Assembly: GCF_905220365.1 (NCBI RefSeq)
Contig: NC_061136.1
Location: 12,627,702 to 12,691,701, forward strand
Reading direction: 5' to 3'
DNA from: Vanessa cardui
Lineage: Eukaryota; Arthropoda; Insecta; Lepidoptera; Nymphalidae
Length of the DNA: 64,000 bases
Shown: one piece after another, positions 45,001-56,110 of the stretch
Layout of the letters: each line of letters starts with the position of its first letter
Numbering within the stretch: the first letter of the stretch is position 1
Translations under genes and position numbers: made by a program
The notes under the pieces: model-generated
Database searches by the model: none
What the model saw: the letters and a program-made list of their open reading frames with translations, nothing else
What the model was told of the DNA's origin: nothing

Positions 45001-47918
45001 TATCGCAAGATTTTTTTACAAAATAAGGTAAATCATTTATATATAATAAGAACAAGAGAGTTACCAAAATTGATCCCTGTGGTACACCCATTTGAGCCAC
45101 AGCTCCATTTGATTTTGCACCATTAACCACAACCTTCAAAACTCTTTCATTAATGTAGGAGGAAATGAATTTCAATGCAGGGCCCCTGCTACCATAATAT
45201 TTAACCTTTCTAGGAGAATATCATGCCTAACGCAATCGAAAGCTTTTGATAAGTCACAAAAAACTCCAATAGCGTTTTGTGACTTCTCCCATGCATCATA
45301 AATGTGCTCAACTAATGCTACACCCGCATCAGTAGTCGAGCGAGCTTTAGTGAAACCAAACTGTTGAAAATACAATAGCTTGTACGAGTTAAAGTACAAT
45401 AACAATTGATTGAGCATGATTTTCTCAAAAATTTTACTCAATACTGCAAAATAGAGATCGGTCTTTAATTGTTTGGGTCTTTTATATCACCCGCTTAAAT
45501 AATGGGATTACTTTACTTAATTTTTAACATATCAGGAAAAATACCAGTTTGTACACATTATTTAAAGATGATAGCTAAATAAGGAGCCAAGTCGACAATT
45601 ACATTGTTAATTTAAGACAACATTATGTGAACCAGTACGGACTGGAAACATCAAATAACATTGTTAATAATTGTAACTGATAAATCCCATAGGTCACTGG
45701 TTTTGGTGAGCTGAGATGGCCCAGTGGTTAGAACGCGTGCATATTAACCGATGATTGCGGGTTCAAACCTAGGCTAGCACCACTATATATATATGTGCTT
45801 AATTTGTGTTTATAATTCATCTCGTGCTCGGCGGTGAGGGATAACATCGTGAGGAAACCTGCATGTGTCTAATTTCGTTGAAATTCTGCCACATGTGCAT
45901 TCCACCAACCCGCATTGGAACAGCGTGGTGGAATGTGTTCCAAACCCTCTCCTTCATGGAAGAGGAGGCCTTATCTCAGCAGTGGGAAATTTACAGGCTG
46001 TTACTTTACTTTACTGGTTTTTTAAAAATTTAATGTTTTAAATATTTTTAATACTTCGTATGAAGTTAGACTGTCAAAAGAAAATTCTAAACACAAATAA
46101 GTCTAAGGCGTCATTGGGTGACGCATTAAGTCCTTTAGTAATATCAGAGGAATATTAGAGAAAAATTCTTCGAATTGGTTGGCCCCATCAAAATCTTTAG
46201 GTATAATTTTGCCTTTTATGCTAAGGGATAAATGCCATGCATCAAACTTCAACTTACCTATCTTCGAACTTATAATATCCCAAGTTGTTTTCATTTTATT
46301 TTTAATATGCAACGAACGAGCTGTGTGACAAACTTGTTTAAATAATTTGGAATATTTTTTGATAAAATTGATAAATTTACTATCACTATTTCTTAAGTTC
46401 ATATAGCTCATATAATTTATTTCGACTTATATATGTAGATACCGGTAGTGACTCAGTCTGAGAACTGTATTTCATTGTTCTGATAAAAGGTTTTTAACTG
46501 AAATATGTTATTGAATTCTCTATCATATATAATAATTGTAAAAGAGAATTATGTAAATAGTTGGGATCATTTGAGGTAAGATTCAATTTTGGAAGGTTAT
46601 ATGTTCTAAAGCATTATTAAAGTTGATTAAACCTTTTACAGTAATTGGCCTACAAGTGATTTTTCGTTTCTTTTGATTTTTTTTTTACCTATTGACACCA
46701 TTTGGCCAAAGTGATCTGATGTAAGGTTTGTTAAGATTTCCTTATTAACGGCCTCACAATTACAAAACACATTATCTATACAGGTTGCGGAAGTCGCTGA
46801 TATTCTTGTAGGTTCACAAAATATGTTATTTAGATTAAAAGATTGAAATAAATTTATGAACCTAGTACTTATGGAAGATTGCACTAAAATGTCAATGTTA
46901 AAATCTTCACAAATAACGATATTCTTTCGCCCAGTACAGACTCGCTTAAGGGCGTCTTCCATCACACATTCAAAAAGGTTAAAATCCGATTGTGGAGGTC
47001 GGTAAACTCACATTGCTATAGTATGCTCGAGTTTCACGCATGACAGTACAACAGTATGCAAATAAACATATGTATATATGGAAAGATCCACATGTCTTTT
47101 CGTTCTTTACAGTTAATCATTTGTTTTGTGTATATTAATGATCCTCCATGTTTAGTTGATTTTCTAATAAACGCACTTTACAATTTATAATTGTTAATAC
47201 TAGGTGGTAATTGATGTGACAAGATCCAATGTTCACTTATACAAAATATGTCAATATTCTAATACTTTAAAAATAGTTTAATTTAGTTATCTTGGCTGGA
47301 TACGCCCTGTATATTCTGATGTACAATACTAACAATATATTTATAGTGCTTATCCATTGGCTTATTATCTAGTTTTTTAATTTAGTCTTGTTAGTAGCAC
47401 AACTACTAATCAAGGGTATAATATTTTTTATTTGTAGTATCTACAATTGGATCAAATATATTATAAGCTAACAATATAGCTATAATTCGTTTATATTTAA
47501 GTGGCAGGTACATTGTATCCTTTGTCAGCTAAAATATACTTCGAACTCGGTAGTTCAATATGCAGGTTTTATGAACCTGTAGTGGCTTGTCATCAATGAG
47601 ATGTTATAAATATTTTTACTAATTTGTTTGAACCCTGAAACTCAGAGTTTATAGGCTCTGCAGCTGAAAGCTGTAGGGGTATATACTCTACTTTATAAAA
47701 TTTCGTAGCAGACACAATAAACTTACTACTAATAATGTGTAGAGTTGTAATTGTTGACATGTAAACTGTTCATTTCAGAGGAAGAAATACCCCAGTTCCC
47801 GTTCCCCGCCGTGACCCTGGACCCGCCGCCCGAGCGCGACCTGTCCGACCAGCAGTCCGACCACCACGCCGACCACACGGACCGCGACGTTTCCGACATG
47901 AGCATGAGCTTCGACTGA
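38225..47918 (+). CDS. CDC16: Anaphase-promoting complex subunit 6 (CDC16)
   Basis: TPR-repeat scaffold subunit of the APC/C ubiquitin ligase, which drives destruction of cyclin B and securin at mitosis. Coding exons: 38225-38314, 38814-38974, 39665-39797, 40490-40652, 41850-41980, 42475-42742, 42961-43097, 43182-43310, 43394-43847, 47779-47918; 601 residues (human 620). Family landmarks in order: SAFFWADAA, HRAAHAVTSR, ELIESLPI, WTAWYAVGCYYYLIG, ARRYLSKA, WLAYGHSFAADNEHDQAMAA, LPPLYVGVE and an acidic/Ser tail ending SMSFD. Alanine-rich TPR helices fill exons 6-9, which are extremely GC-rich while exons 1-4 are not. The last donor reads GTCAGC, weaker than the rest. Introns hold a MITE, two SINEs, a CA repeat and a 3.7-kb antisense non-LTR element. 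Confidence 0.95.
39834..40223. mobile_element. hAT-like MITE with CCGTAACCG sub-repeats (CDC16 intron 3)
   Basis: Ends are similar inverted sequences: AGGGGTGTTAGG at the left and CATAACATCCCTG at the right. ATATAAAAT stands at 39825-39833 and 40224-40232, fitting an 8-bp hAT duplication. The interior repeats the words CCGTAACCG, CGGATA and ATCCGAAA many times in both orientations on each side of an AT core. Confidence 0.7.
40290..40400 (+). repeat. Retroelement tail-like fragment
   Basis: The wording actagctgtgcccgcgactt followed by catgcgta is typical of the 3' part of dispersed insect non-LTR or Helitron copies. It is too short to classify. Confidence 0.4.
40775..41300 (+). repeat. Repeat family with GTGACGTCACTCCT ends, copy 1
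   Basis: Several ordered blocks (gggtaactgcaaggttta, acaataattacgaaat, ctaattagcgttcaatgacg, aataaaaatggaagttgggt, gacaggagtgacgtcac, ccgttttcgcgtgaaaac) recur in reverse order and orientation at about 62240-62770. The internal tgacgtcactcctg and ggagtgacgtcac form an inverted pair, so it is probably a non-autonomous DNA element. It lies in CDC16 intron 4. Confidence 0.6.
41303..41420 (+). repeat. Repeat shared with 19955-20075
   Basis: gaaaccacattttttggaat ... attacagtgttttaatttt ... gcatcttccctattg matches the copy upstream of PRIM2 with scattered differences. Confidence 0.5.
41989..42076. repeat. (CA)n microsatellite in CDC16 intron 5
   Basis: An impure CA/CACG stretch turns into a pure run of about 20 CA units, starting ten bases after the exon 5 donor. 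A SINE has inserted into its right end, and a CA run resumes beyond the SINE at about 42392. Confidence 0.9.
42081..42391 (-). mobile_element. Metulj-type SINE inserted in the CA repeat
   Basis: Full-length minus-oriented copy, from (aac)n acagcctgtaaatttccc to the reversed A-box ccactgggccatctcgactc. CACACACACATTA occurs immediately on both sides, the target duplication taken from the microsatellite. It is one of the least mutated copies here. Confidence 0.9.
43876..43925 (-). mobile_element. Short extra 3' end of the non-LTR family
   Basis: aaatcaatttattcaagtaa followed by acttcacaatgaa duplicates the start of the larger element 105 bases downstream. It is either a separate 5'-truncated insertion or a partial duplication. 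Confidence 0.55.
43976..47700 (-). mobile_element. Degenerate non-LTR retrotransposon (Jockey/CR1-like), antisense in CDC16 intron 9
   Basis: On the minus strand, pieces of one ORF2 appear in order: an endonuclease part at 46965-46636 with EDFNIDI and TSDHFG; a linker part at 46411-46103; reverse transcriptase at 45441-45172 (FGFTKARSTTDAG, FCDLSKAFDCVRHD) and 45175-44744 (MGVPQGSIL, LFADDTTLIF); and the C-terminal part at 44660-44460 (VEVVFILQKRRIRTIYN). Frameshifts and stops separate the pieces. The 3' end at 43976 has aatcaaatcaattttattca, the complement of its A-rich tail. A SINE at 45705-46012 splits it. The right (5') limit is a guess. RT wording points to the Jockey/CR1 group. Confidence 0.8.
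45705..46012 (+). mobile_element. Metulj-type SINE nested in the non-LTR element
   Basis: Plus-oriented copy with A-box gagatggcccagtggttag, B-box-like gggttcaaacct and tail ttacaggctgttactttact. ACTGGTTTT occurs at 45696-45704 and 46013-46021. It inserted after the non-LTR element was already in place. Confidence 0.9.
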
Positions 47919-48212
47919 GACTATTGAAATTTTATCTCCACAAACTTATTGCCCTCAGACCCCGTACTTTTTATTAAGGTCTTATAGAAATAAGTGAACT
48001 CAAGAAAACAGTTGTTTTATTATATACAATTAAAATGTCATGTCCGATTTTCTTGTGGGTATTTTAAATATGATGTTTGTTACAATTTTCTTCTAAATAT
48101 AATTAACCAGAAAAGATAAATTAATAGGGAACTCTATAGCCGTCATATTGCTGGCTGAAGGTAGACTTCATATATTATGGGATATTGTATGTCTGAAAAG
48201 TATATCAAAATA

Positions 48213-49090
48213 AAAAGGCACACAAAAATTAACTCACTTTCTTGCCATATTTTTCGCTGAAAAAACACTGTCAGTCATTTTGATGACGTCATTATGGTAT
48301 AAACAGTTTTATTTCGCGTTTTTGGGAAAGTATTACAATCGCCATCGTTGGTGTTGGCAGGTCTAGTTGTACTAATACTAGCATTAAAACCAGAAAGGTT
48401 GTCAAAGATTCCGATGATACTGATAATGAGGAATGGTTTGGTTGGAATAAGCATAACGAGAACTTAACTAAGAGCAGATTGTGTTTAAATGAATTGTCAA
48501 AAAGATATGTACAGTCAGTATGGAAAACCTTCGTCAGTTTTCAAATTCCTTTATCAAGTCTTAACTCTTAGTACATTTTTGAAACTAAAACACTAAACAA
48601 CTGCATGTAAAATTAAGTACTCTTGCAGATTATTGCCCATACTGAGCACATGAAAATAAATCTTAAGGTGACGAAGCTTTTCTTACTCCGACTGTACATA
48701 ATTTACACATCAACAGTTTTTAACTATATGACGTCACAGTATGTCGGCTCGTGTTTTAAATTACGTGATACAGATTAAAAATTGCAATTGCTAAGTTAAA
48801 AGTCCATATCGTATATTTTTTTCAGTTACTACTGAATAAATGCACTTCTCTTTTATAATTTGGAGGCCTTGAGGAATTTGGACAAAAAACTTCATGCAAA
48901 TGGTATATATATATGCGAACAAATACTAAAATTGTGATATCGTTTCACCAAATTAATCCACTTCAAAAGTTCTCAAAAGTAGTGATAGAACGAAACGCAA
49001 TAATTATTATAATTTATTATACCTTTATACTGAATAAGTTTCTTTATGTAATTTAAGCTTGTACAGTGTACATTGTGAACTTCAAATAAA
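48213..49090 (+). terminator. Candidate CDC16 poly(A) signals
   Basis: An AATAAA near 48213 (tcaaaataaaaaggc) and one at 49085-49090 (cttcaaataaatg) could end CDC16 transcripts, giving 3' UTRs of about 0.3 or 1.2 kb. The distal one is about 80 bases from the opposing orb signal. Confidence 0.4.
48362..48571 (+). other. Unrecognised open segment in the CDC16 3' region
   Basis: After an acceptor-like ttggcag at 48354-48360, 69 codons stay open to a TAG at 48569. The peptide includes KVVKDSDDTDNEEWFGWN and LNELSKRYVQSVWKTF and has a non-random acidic then aromatic/basic make-up. No family is recognised. ATGACGTCA-type words flank it (about 48285 and 48728), so it may be a transposase remnant in a DNA element rather than a host exon. 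Confidence 0.25.
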
Positions 49091-49169
49091 TGTTTATATA
49101 TATATAAAAGGCGTTTCATTTTATGTGCGTTTGGTGGGAAAATAAAACGAATTCGTATAATGAATATAA

Positions 49170-49175
49170 TTTATT
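49170..49175 (-). terminator. Poly(A) signal for orb
   Basis: AATAAA on the minus strand (acgaataaattat), about 845 bases past the orb stop codon. It faces the CDC16 signal across roughly 80 bases, so the two 3' ends nearly touch. Confidence 0.5.
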
Positions 49176-50015
49176 CGTAACAGTATATATCGTACTGTAC
49201 AATCTAAAATCAATTAAGCTAGTTCAAGATAAAATCAGCATTTGTTTTATCTAAAATTCTATAAAAATCACCCGATTAAAAGCGTTTTAAAATGTTCTTT
49301 AAAAGTAATAGCGAATATCGCCTAATACAACAGGCACCTTAAAACCTTTAAAATGTTCCACGGGCACGACTCTAGACTCGTATCAGCCTAGTCGGTGGCG
49401 ACGGCGTAATTTTGCGGATGTTATACAGGAGCAATAACCGGATATGACTATAATTGATCAATAATAGAAATCGTCAAGCAAAATCTCATCGTGTTCGCAC
49501 TTAACTAACGATATCAACAAAAAATAATCAACGTAATCAACAAAACTTGAAATAAACATAAGATATCCATAATTTATCAAATCAAGCTGGCTGACGAAGC
49601 GCCCAACTTAATAGCGCGGCTCGACAATCGCCGTGTGGTACTGTGCTGGCCGGCGGCTCTACACGCGCGCCCACTCCGCCGCGCCCTCCTCGCCCGCCGC
49701 CTCCGGGGACGGGGTCGCTGCGACACCAAATTATCACTACACATTTCCAAAATATCGAATCCAAAATGTTTGCCATTGATACGAGCCAAATGTTCACTCT
49801 TGAAGATTAGCGGTATGTAATTTGGACCATATCTTAGAAGACCAAAGCGCTCTTATCCCCAAAAACTAGCGGCATATCCATTGTGTACATAATACTATTG
49901 GAATTGATTTTGATAGATTTAGACGGTTTGATTAAAAATGGAATGTTAAGACCGTAGCGAGGAAAGTAGCTAAAGCGCTTATGGACTTTCTTTCATAAAT
50001 TTGTGGTAATAAATG

Positions 50016-53000
50016 TTAAGTAAAAATGTCACCATCGCTGGCCAAGTTAAAGCCGTTGAAGATGCTCCCCTCACTGGGCGAGGATTGTCGAGGCGCGTTG
50101 TTCCCGTTGCCCATCGCGCCCGGCTGCAGCGGCATCTGAGCGCTTTTAGAGTTGCGCATGAGCGGCTTGTGGTTTTCAGTCGAATGTTGCCAAGCCCAAC
50201 ACGAGCGGCAAAAGTATCTGAAACAGTTAAATTAAGCTTGTATGTTCGAAATAAACGACGGTATCAAAATTATTCAATTATTTGTTGTTAATGAATGATT
50301 CTCACCTAAAACAAACTGGTTCGCGGCAGAAATAGGGTCCTTGCTGTAGATTGCACACTGAACACATCGAATCTTCCAAGTAAGGATCGACTTGAACCTG
50401 TAAATTAAAGTAAAACAGTATTTATATTCAGGTGTCCGGTATATTTATGTTCGGTGTCCAATTGGTAGCTGGTTCATTACCTTTTCATTTAATAAATAAA
50501 TCTAACATGTTTACCTTTTTCGTAAATTTGTCAGTTCTTATCTCTACGTAGGCAGCGGAGATCGCGCGCACGTAAGATCTCACGTTATTGAACGTCACTC
50601 GTCCCGATCCAATCGGGTACTTATTTTTGTCAGTGTCGATACCTGGGCACAAGGATAAGATTTTCTTATGTTACACAACAAAACTTCAATTGACGTCAAT
50701 TTAGGTACGTGGACGCTAAGAAACGCAATTAATGAATAGAAAAAGGCAAATAAATATTGTGAAATGATTGTTACCCGCATACACTACTCCCGAAAACAGA
50801 TCGTTCATAATGGTAGCGAGTGCCGAGGCAGAGAGCATGCCGTGCAAAGCGCCCACGAACACGGTGCGGGCGGGCTCCAGCCGCACGGAACCGCCGCCCG
50901 CACCTCCCGCGCCCACCCAGTTGGAGTCTGACACGGCCCAGGGGATCACTTGCACCTGAAATGGGAAAGAGTCAAATACTAATATTTACATAACGTTACA
51001 CTTTGGTGTAAGGAGGCGCAGTGCACACCTGGATATGAAGTAACCATCAACCAAAACAAGTTTACGAAACAGCTGAAGTAATAGTGATCTATATAAAGTG
51101 ATCTACCGGCCCAAAGATCTACACCGACCTCCTTGGTGCGCATGTTGCGCGAGGCGACGCGGTAGTACCAGTCGGGCCCGTCGCGCCGCGCCGCCGCCAG
51201 CAGCGCGCGCACGCGGCGCTCGCTCTCCAGCGTCACGTACGCGTAGCCGCGCGGCGCCGCGCCGCCGCCCGCGCCGCGCCCCGGCCACTCCACGCTGCGC
51301 ACAGTACAAGCTTCACCATAACGAAAACGTGCAGGTGAAAACTAAACACAATAATTTCGTCTCATTTACCAACTAAGGAAGTGTGCAACAAAACACTCAC
51401 CGCACGGGCTGGAAATGCCGGAGCGCGTGCATGAGCGCTTGCTCTGTTATGTCCCAGGGCAGACCGCCCAGAAATAGCTTGGCGGAAAAACCACTGCTAG
51501 GATCGAGACAGCGTGCCGGTAGGGCGCCGCTCCAGCTTAACGCGTCGCCGCCGTTCCGGCCGCCCGCTACCACGCCGCCTACGATTATTTGCGTTCGTAT
51601 TAACAGTAAAGCGAAAGACCTAACCACTAAATTTACGAAAATTGAACAAAATTACTTACAAAATGACGCGCGGCGCGGTAGTACACGGGATTCCTCACGT
51701 GGTTGCCCGCGAGCTCCTTCGGGCGGCCACGGCTGCTCCACCTGATGACCGCGAATATAAACGACCATTAGTAAACGGAATAACGCACTCGTCAAATCAT
51801 CACTATCAAATCAATTTACTTACGGATTCTAGACCGTCGCAACTTAGGCGAGTTTGATAGGAATTGTTGCGGGAATTAGTCGCCGGGGGCATCGCCAGGG
51901 CCTTCTGAAACATGCACCTTACTGGACTTGTCTAACAACGAGTTAAGGCAGAAATCACTCACTGCGGTCTTATAATAGCAACATACGAAAAGCCATTCCA
52001 AGATCGACATACGTAGCGACAAGTGAACTCTTCACCGCGAAGAAAATTTAAAAGTCACAGGACTAAGGCAAAGCTATATTATAAATTAAATTAAGTTGAT
52101 TTTTATTTCAAACAAGTTAAAGAAAACTGAAACTTACTAAGGAAGCAACAAGATCCGTTATCCCTTGTCCAGGGGGGTCCTCCCAGCCTCCCGGGCGCGC
52201 GCTCTCGCTGCAACAATGAAACAGTTTTAGTACTAATTACCTCGTGGTACATGCAATGCTACTCTCGTTAGTTTGATTTAAAGAAATGATAAATGGACTT
52301 CAAGATGCAACCATCAGAAATGTAACCATGACTTACTAACAAGAAATTTTACTTTGTACATAAATGCCATGGAGGTCAAATACAATTTCAGAAAGCAAGT
52401 GTTAAAAGGAATTTATTGATTAATACCTGTAGCTCGCGAAAGCGGTAGGATGCCTTGGCGGGAAGCAGGTCGGTGGTACCAGTGTACGCGGCGTCTGTGC
52501 GGCCTCAGGGCTGCTGGGGCTCTCCCATCGCCACTCATTATCACCACCACCTTCCTGTTTATAAAACCAATATTACCATTAAAACTATTCTAAAACCAAT
52601 AGGATGCTATACAAAGGCGATAAACCAAAATTACCAATTTTTCTTTATGTACCATTTTAATAATTTGATTAAGGAAATATCAACCATTTTCAGCGAATTA
52701 TAATACTAACGACTACTCGATGTATGCTGAAGCAAAAGCGACGATATATTATGGTAATCCAGCTTGTCTAGACTGACGGCATACAGGGCTTTTTATTTCT
52801 CTAATTTATTTTCTTTGAGATATTCCGGAATTAAGATTTACTGATTACTCTTACTGATGTAATATTGAATAACTTTTATCGAATCTATTTCAAATAAAGA
52901 TTATTAATCTTTGCAATGATAATTCAGTATAATTCCTTTGAAGTAATTTTTCGCATCGCGTCTTGCGTTACCGATTAACTCGAAGAAACGCTGGCATGAG

Positions 53001-55976
53001 CCTACACAAATAATATTAAATTGCCAGCTCCTGCCAATAGCCAGTTCGGCAGACGTCTGCCAAATAAGTGATACAAAAGTTGCAACTTAACTTACAAGGC
53101 GACTGGCGATTAAGTTCTGGCAGTCGTCGATGGATTGTTTATCCTTAAAAGAAGCTATCAACGCTTTTTACGGTACTCGACTCGTGAATATTTGGTTGGC
53201 AACGCATCAATAATGAAACTGAAAGTTATCAATAGAGGCAATAGCGCAATTTCCGCGCAAATTGAATCTATCGGACAGCCTTAGAGCGACTTTAGATATA
53301 AACATTGGATATTAAAGTAAACACAAAAAGTTTTAATATGAAATAAGCACATGTTCGTGCTGCGTAATTTATTATAAAAACTAGTTCAATCCAAGCGCCG
53401 AGAATTTCGATTGTGGCAGGTAATTGTCCCAGTCGGGATGAATTATTAGTGTCTAGTGATCCCTTTAAAGTCTAGGGGAATATTGTTTATAGTAGGAATA
53501 GGGGGCTGGAGGTTATTGCGGACTAGGCATTTAACACGAAGGTCACGAAAAAAGCCACCTTTTTAATAAAACTTATTACGTAAAAGCAATAAAAAGCATT
53601 ACTTTAATATTTATTACGTTTTAGAGACGTTTATAAACTAACTGAATGTATAAATGGAAAATTTAATTTTATCAATCGGTGGAAATAGCGCGGTGTTGAG
53701 ATGCGATTAATTAGGTCGTAGCTTTAATTAGGAAACTACCTTCGCCCTAGCGAAGCGATTACCTAACGGAAGTAACGACGGATTAGAAATTAATATTCGC
53801 TTCCGAATTAATGCAAACAAATTTCAAATTTTTATGCATAGGAGTCTTAAATGAAAGTATTTTGATGTAGGTTTTGAAGACTGCATATTAATATATGTAT
53901 GTGTATTAATTAAACCACTTCGAAGATAAATCAGTCGCGAAATCCTTAAATAGACGTTAACGTTAAGTGGCGCAAGTAGGTCATTTTAAAATTAAAGTTA
54001 ACTCTTCCCTACGGCCAGTTAACAGAAGGCAATCATTCGAGACGTGGCCAATTCAATTATTTGTAAAATATATTAAAAGAGTTATTTGTTAACGATTTAG
54101 TTTTGTTTACTAACACTTACGTTTAAAAAATGATTTAAAGAATTTCGTGCCCAATACAAATGACATACGTAATATGATATATAAATGAATCTTTATAATT
54201 AATAAAGATAATTTCAATCCGAATTGAATACTTTATAATTAATTTGTATCTAAGGATGTAAACCGTTGGATCACATTTATAATATGTAACAATATCTACG
54301 CATATTTCCGCAACTGTGTTAGACATGTCACAAATATTAGGCGAATAAAAAGCTTATGGAATTAAAAGAAATTGAATTGGCACCATTAAACTGCGCACAT
54401 CGTATAAATCATTGAATATGAACATTTTGATCGTGAAAGCTATTAAAATGAGATTGTATTACACCACTTAAGAGAAGTGCTCGGAAATTTTTAAGATGCA
54501 TGTAAAATCACATTTAAGAATATTTTCAACAATTTAACTCACAATAACTACATTAATTAGCATATAATTCGTATTAAAAAAATTTCAGGCAATTCCAAAG
54601 TCTTTTTAGGTTCAGCTTTTGATTCAAACATTTTCACACAAAATTAATATTCCAAGCTATTATTTATAAACTTGGCATGGGACTTACAAATTCAGAAAAT
54701 AAATACCAATAAATTTGAAAAGTTGTCGTTGTGAAGGTCTGCGATTTAACATTTTACAACTACCCACGAAAATATAAAAATAAAAGAGATAAGTTACGAT
54801 CTGAAATTCAGCTTTTGTTGGTCCTTTGCAAGCGAATTTTTAGGAATTCGTTTCAATGTAGCTTATATATGGGAGTATTAAGAAATTCTCAAATCCAGGG
54901 CTAATGCAAGCTGCCGGCTGGTCGCGGGTGCATTATTTGGCACGGCGCGCCCATTAATAGGGGAGCTGGCAGCCGTCTCCCTAACATTAACTGGCATCAA
55001 AACGGATGTCGTACGGACATTATGAACGGACAATAAAACTGTCGAGTGCTTTGTACTCAAATATCGAGCCTTAAGGCTTTCAAATGCATTAAGTGGGACG
55101 TTTGCATGATGCACCGCGCGTAGGTGGCTACGATTAAAAACAAACCTTTGTAATAAAGTTTGTTTATTTTTGTATTGTTTCTGCTTTAATATGATTGACT
55201 TTTGTTGTAACACGAGAAATTTATTAACAGTACATATAATATTAAAATACAATAATAAAACTAGTCAAAGATGTTTTTTATTAATGTATACTGTAAAATT
55301 TAGGAAATCAGTTGTTTTTAAAGCGAGAGTATATTGGCGCCCAACATGGGCCAAAAATATTAAAGACAAAAATGTGAGTGCATTCACAACTAAAAGTACC
55401 CTCATTTAAAACGAAAACTTCGGAACGATACGTCTGTTGCAACGATAGAGCCATTTTAGATCTTTATCTTTAAGCGACTAGACTGCATTATTATACCAAT
55501 AATAGATTTGGAAGACGCGGAAGTAATTGAAAAACAAACTGCGATAAAACCGAATAAATGGCATTTGTTTTTATTTTTTTGAGGTTTACGAGCAGACTTA
55601 GGAAACATGCACTTGGTACTCACGCTAGGTCTTGTTCTCGGTGCTGCTGCTTCAGCTAGTTGCGAGGTATCGAGGCCCAAGAATTCTGCCAAAGAGCGGC
55701 GGTTCTCACGCGACCCACCGCCACCGCGACTGTTGTCCTGTTTCAAAGTTATTGCAAAACACATCGGAAATGTACAGAGAAAAAATTTTAGCGGTCTGTT
55801 AATTTTACTTTAAGAGAGGGTAGTTAATAAAATCATTAAAAAAAAAAACTTTAATGATGAAAGTATTAGTATGAAACTCGAATAATTCATAATTTATATA
55901 GTGTTTAAACTTTATTAATTGCGAAATTATTAAAAAAAATATATAGAAAAAAACTCACCTGATGAAGAAGCGGCAT
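50016..55976 (-). CDS. orb: Cytoplasmic polyadenylation element-binding protein (orb, CPEB1)
   Basis: RNA-binding regulator of poly(A) tails and localised translation, acting in the cytoplasm of germ cells and neurons. Exons found on the minus strand: 55976-55959, 55737-55624, 52554-52427, 52207-52138, 51904-51824, 51741-51660, 51578-51401, 51294-51129, 50955-50775, 50642-50515, 50397-50306, 50217-50016. Phases agree throughout and give 479 residues. RRM1 starts at AKLFLGGLPWDI (about 197) and continues through RGYAYVTLES. RRM2 starts at RTVFVGALHG (309) with GSGRVTFNN. The ZZ-type finger (about 394-430) has CSVC, YFC, VC, RSCW and H residues. VQVIPWAVSDSNW and IDTDKNKYPIGSGRV match CPEB1 rather than CPEB2-4. 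The N-terminus is shorter than Drosophila Orb, and exons could be missing from the 3-kb intron at 52555-55623. Confidence 0.92.
52555..55623. other. Long orb intron, no exon recognised
   Basis: The sequence is less repetitive than other gaps here. The part at about 54895-55130 is GC-balanced and holds one long minus-strand open frame without recognisable motifs. It may contain regulatory sequence or an alternative 5' exon. No transposon was recognised. Confidence 0.4.
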
Positions 55977-56110
55977 ATTTGCCGCTAAGTTTTCCAAAGT
56001 TTCTTAATGAGACGCGGCTGACTCAAGTTCAGTGCAGACTAGTTGCCTCGTCGGCGGCACAACGTCAACTACCAACGAGTCGACGCGCAGCGAAGAACGA
56101 AGCCGAACCA
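55977..56110 (-). promoter_or_regulatory. orb 5' UTR and promoter-proximal region
   Basis: Upstream of the short first coding exon, the sequence becomes GC-balanced (gtcggcggcacaacgtcaac, gacgcgcagcgaagaacgaa) before returning to AT-rich DNA at about 56140. This is a typical first-exon signature. The transcription start itself cannot be placed. Confidence 0.4.

Noticed and set aside
54878..55252. 124-codon minus-strand frame in the orb intron as a coding exon
   Set aside because: No match to CPEB proteins and joining it would not keep the phase between the flanking exons; kept only as a possible regulatory island.
50016..55976. Assignment as orb2 / CPEB2-4
   Set aside because: The RRM2 and zinc-finger wording (VQVIPWAVSDSNW, IDTDKNKYPIGSGRV) follows CPEB1, not the CPEB2-4 group.
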